In this document: positions 31,385 through 33,264 of the stretch, one piece after another
Layout: each line of letters begins with the position of its first letter
Numbering within the stretch: position 1 is the stretch's first letter
NCBI GenBank assembly: GCA_024405015.1
Contig: JAKSPE010000019.1
Coordinates: 1 to 33,264 of the forward strand
From: Sphaerochaetaceae bacterium
GTDB taxonomy: Bacteria; Spirochaetota; Spirochaetia; Sphaerochaetales; Sphaerochaetaceae
DNA: 33,264 nucleotides
Reading direction: 5' to 3'
The notes under the pieces: model-generated
What the model saw: only the letters and a program-made list of their open reading frames with translations
The model's database searches: none
What the model was told of the DNA's origin: nothing
Position numbers and translations under genes: made by a program

Positions 31385-33076
31385 ATGAATCTGAAAAAAA
31401 TCTTCATCGTTTCTTTGCTGCTGGTTTTTGCAGCTGTTTCCGTTTTCGCCAATCAGGCAACCTACAGAGTGACCTCTGATGAGGTCCAGACTTTCAGAAC
31501 CTTGAAAAGACTATCCGGCTCCGCCATGCCTGAGCCGACTTATCCTGTGACAGGGGACCAGCTTCTTGTTCTTGTGCTATCCATGGATGCAAGTCAGTTC
31601 GACGACTATGCTCTTGCATTGTATGAGAACCTGGTCTCTGCCTTGTCCGAGCCACAGAAAGATGCTCTTTTTGCGTTGGATGACGATTTGTCCATTGATG
31701 CAGCTCTGGAAGTTGGAAGCCAGGTCCGTTTCAACCGCTCTTCCGATGAACTTGATTTCGCGCAGCTGTACAAGCGTGTCAGCGATGCTGTGAATGTCGA
31801 TTACTTCACGGCTAACGCCTGGACCAAGAATGCTGCTGCGCGTTTTGAGATTGGCCTTACTCCAGGATTCTCTTGTGAGTCCATCAACAAGCCTGTGTCT
31901 TTGGAAATCGGCCTCATTGAAGGTGCTATGCCACTTACTGTATGGGCATCTGTGGGAGGAGAGAGACTGAATTTCTCGATTGGTCGTGATCGTCTTTCTG
32001 CAGGAGACGGAAAGACCGGAAACATGGCTTTGGGAGACAATTTCACGTTCCAGAACTATGCGAAGGTCTCTTATGTTAGTCCTCATGTGACTTACGACAT
32101 GACAGTCCGAGCCTTTGACCCAGAGAAGAAGGCTCTTGGCGCTGACAGGTCCGAGACGTTCTTCCATGACTATGATCAGGCTTCCCCTGCGGTGATTGAC
32201 CATCGATTCTCCGCTTCATTTCTTGACCATTTCACAGCAAGTGCATTTGAGGGGATGCTTGTCTATTCCAATGATGCTCTTGGGGATATCCGCTTCTACA
32301 ATCCGTTCATGTTCCTTCATAACCAGTTCTCATTCATTGGAGGAACGACAAACAACTACATGGGCTTTGAAGTCGGCATGACTTTGCCACACGGTTTTGA
32401 GTTCAATGCCCAGGTGAATTTCGACCAGCTTCAGCTTGCATCGGAAAAGGATGATGAGGACAACCCTCCATCAACCTATGGCGTTCTTGCAAATGTTTCC
32501 TGGACTTCTGTCGTTGGAAAGGGCATTTTGAACCTGTGGCTTGAAGGCGTCATGACAACACCATACATGAACCAAAGACAGATTCAGGATCCGGATCCTG
32601 AGTTCGGCGTTGCCCCAGAATACTTCCAGACAGATCTTTATGTGGGTAACTCCCGCTCTGATTTCAGTGAGATGGCACCTCTTGGTTGGTATTATGGTGC
32701 AGATTCGATTGCAGTGGCTTTCGGCTCTTCCTACAGCACCTCACGTGCAGATCTTGCGTTTGATATCATGTATCGTCGTCATGGCTACCGAAACTCCTGG
32801 GATGAGCACAAAAGGTATGCAGGCCAGTCCGAATGGCACAACAACGCAACCTGGGTACCAGAGACCAAGGCGGTTGAAGGCATTCTGAATCTCGGTATGA
32901 GTCTGGACTATGAGATTGTTTCTGGTTTTGATCTCATGTTTTCTGCGGCACTGGTGGAGGCTTTCAATTACCAGAATATCCCAGGCCAGCGTTTTGAGAG
33001 CATGCAGGCAACTGTAGGTGCAAAGATCACTGTAAACAAGGCGAATGTCCTCGAGGCAGTGAAACTGTTCCGATAG
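31385..33076 (+). CDS. Predicted outer-membrane beta-barrel protein
   Basis: A 563-residue exported protein with a signal peptide ending VSVFAN (cleavage near residue 23). Residues 25-150 are mixed and partly helical. From about 150 onward, alternating strands with aromatic ends dominate (FEIGLTPGF, VWASVGGERLNFSIGRDRLSAGDG, GVLANVSWTSVV), with Asn/Asp-rich turns, as in outer-membrane barrels such as Wzi-like capsule proteins; the FSIGRDRLSAGDG stretch is reminiscent of that group. The last strand does not end in the usual C-terminal Phe but in KLFR. A modest -10 (TACAAT, 31356-31361) precedes it. Function unknown. Confidence 0.75.
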   Translation: MNLKKIFIVSLLLVFAAVSVFANQATYRVTSDEVQTFRTLKRLSGSAMPEPTYPVTGDQLLVLVLSMDASQFDDYALALYENLVSALSEPQKDALFALDDDLSIDAALEVGSQVRFNRSSDELDFAQLYKRVSDAVNVDYFTANAWTKNAAARFEIGLTPGFSCESINKPVSLEIGLIEGAMPLTVWASVGGERLNFSIGRDRLSAGDGKTGNMALGDNFTFQNYAKVSYVSPHVTYDMTVRAFDPEKKALGADRSETFFHDYDQASPAVIDHRFSASFLDHFTASAFEGMLVYSNDALGDIRFYNPFMFLHNQFSFIGGTTNNYMGFEVGMTLPHGFEFNAQVNFDQLQLASEKDDEDNPPSTYGVLANVSWTSVVGKGILNLWLEGVMTTPYMNQRQIQDPDPEFGVAPEYFQTDLYVGNSRSDFSEMAPLGWYYGADSIAVAFGSSYSTSRADLAFDIMYRRHGYRNSWDEHKRYAGQSEWHNNATWVPETKAVEGILNLGMSLDYEIVSGFDLMFSAALVEAFNYQNIPGQRFESMQATVGAKITVNKANVLEAVKLFR

Positions 33077-33159
33077 TATCAGGCTCTAGTCTAAATTTGT
33101 GAATTCTCTCTGTTTTAAGTTTTGCGATTGTGGGTCGGCTGTGAAATGCCTGTGCATTC

Positions 33160-33264
33160 TAGCGTCCAGGTCACCGAGCGGGCAGGATAGCCCGGCGTTT
33201 GTGACGGACTGCGTCCCATCGGGAGCATGCAGCAGGCCTTGCATGGCCTACACACATGAGCCTA
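33160..33264 (+). ncRNA. Unidentified structured RNA, cut by window edge
   Basis: Nested helices are visible: GTCC (33164-33167)/GGAC (33206-33209), GTCAC (33170-33174)/GTGAC (33201-33205), CGGGC (33179-33183)/GCCCG (33190-33194), TCCC (33214-33217)/GGGA (33221-33224), and AGGCC (33234-33238)/GGCCT (33245-33249). No ORF is visible. It is richer in G and C than the flanking gap. It could be the 5' domain of a group II intron, a riboswitch or another ncRNA; I do not recognise it. Strand is assumed. Confidence 0.4.

Overview
The window looks like a chromosome segment from a gut- or animal-associated spirochaete (Treponema/Sphaerochaeta-like). This rests on the periplasmic binding protein whose signal peptide runs into 'AQGATES', many small lipoproteins, a large predicted outer-membrane barrel and an AAA/DUF4143 ATPase. 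The taxon is an inference; there is no rRNA or marker gene here to fix it. Gene density is high, genes overlap by ATGA or TGATG junctions, and base composition is moderate except for one visibly GC-richer insertion sequence.

Layout. 1-2807: a CotH-like lipoprotein (cut by the left edge) and an XRE regulator on the minus strand, then a 360-base regulatory gap and a Fic protein whose motif has Gln in place of the catalytic His. 2897-6119: a tight six-gene plus-strand operon (Cys-rich DUF3795-like protein, NimA-like flavin protein, ABM monooxygenase, cyclophilin-like lipoprotein, alpha/beta hydrolase, ICMT-like methyltransferase). 6174-7232: a minus-strand glycerophosphodiesterase lipoprotein. 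7558-8552: a small helix-turn-helix protein followed by a compact array of seven tRNA-like genes with no encoded CCA and several non-canonical positions. 8777-10222: a minus-strand NCS2 purine permease.

10398-14685: a phosphonate-type ABC transporter (phnD, phnC, two phnE genes) with a PHP phosphoesterase as the last gene, faced by an alkaline-phosphatase-superfamily hydrolase (15037-15873, minus). No C-P lyase genes are present, so uptake of a phosphonate or phosphate ester followed by hydrolysis is a reasonable reading. Between the two hydrolases lies a 42-base tandem repeat that also forms a tiny ORF of 14-residue repeats. 16058-17104: DUF2200 and an XRE membrane protein.

17362-18930: an IS3-family element with an A9 frameshift site. 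Its right end carries four copies of an end-like motif at exactly 42-base spacing, followed by three 33-base repeats just before the DUF4143 ATPase (19080-20408). 20461-24464: TfoX-like protein, lipoproteins, a C69 dipeptidase and an M28 peptidase. 24472-27997: a LysR regulator divergent from an exported flavodoxin, an aldo/keto reductase with 4Fe-4S motifs and a CMD-cupin fusion. 28102-33076: membrane proteins, a promoter-led four-gene operon ending in an M50-like protease, and a predicted outer-membrane protein. The last ~115 bases fold into nested helices and look like the start of an unidentified structured RNA.

Most worth a second look: the tRNA array, the period-42 and period-33 repeats around the insertion sequence and the hydrolase gap, the PhnCDE-PHP-phosphatase grouping, the His-less Fic protein and the right-edge RNA.
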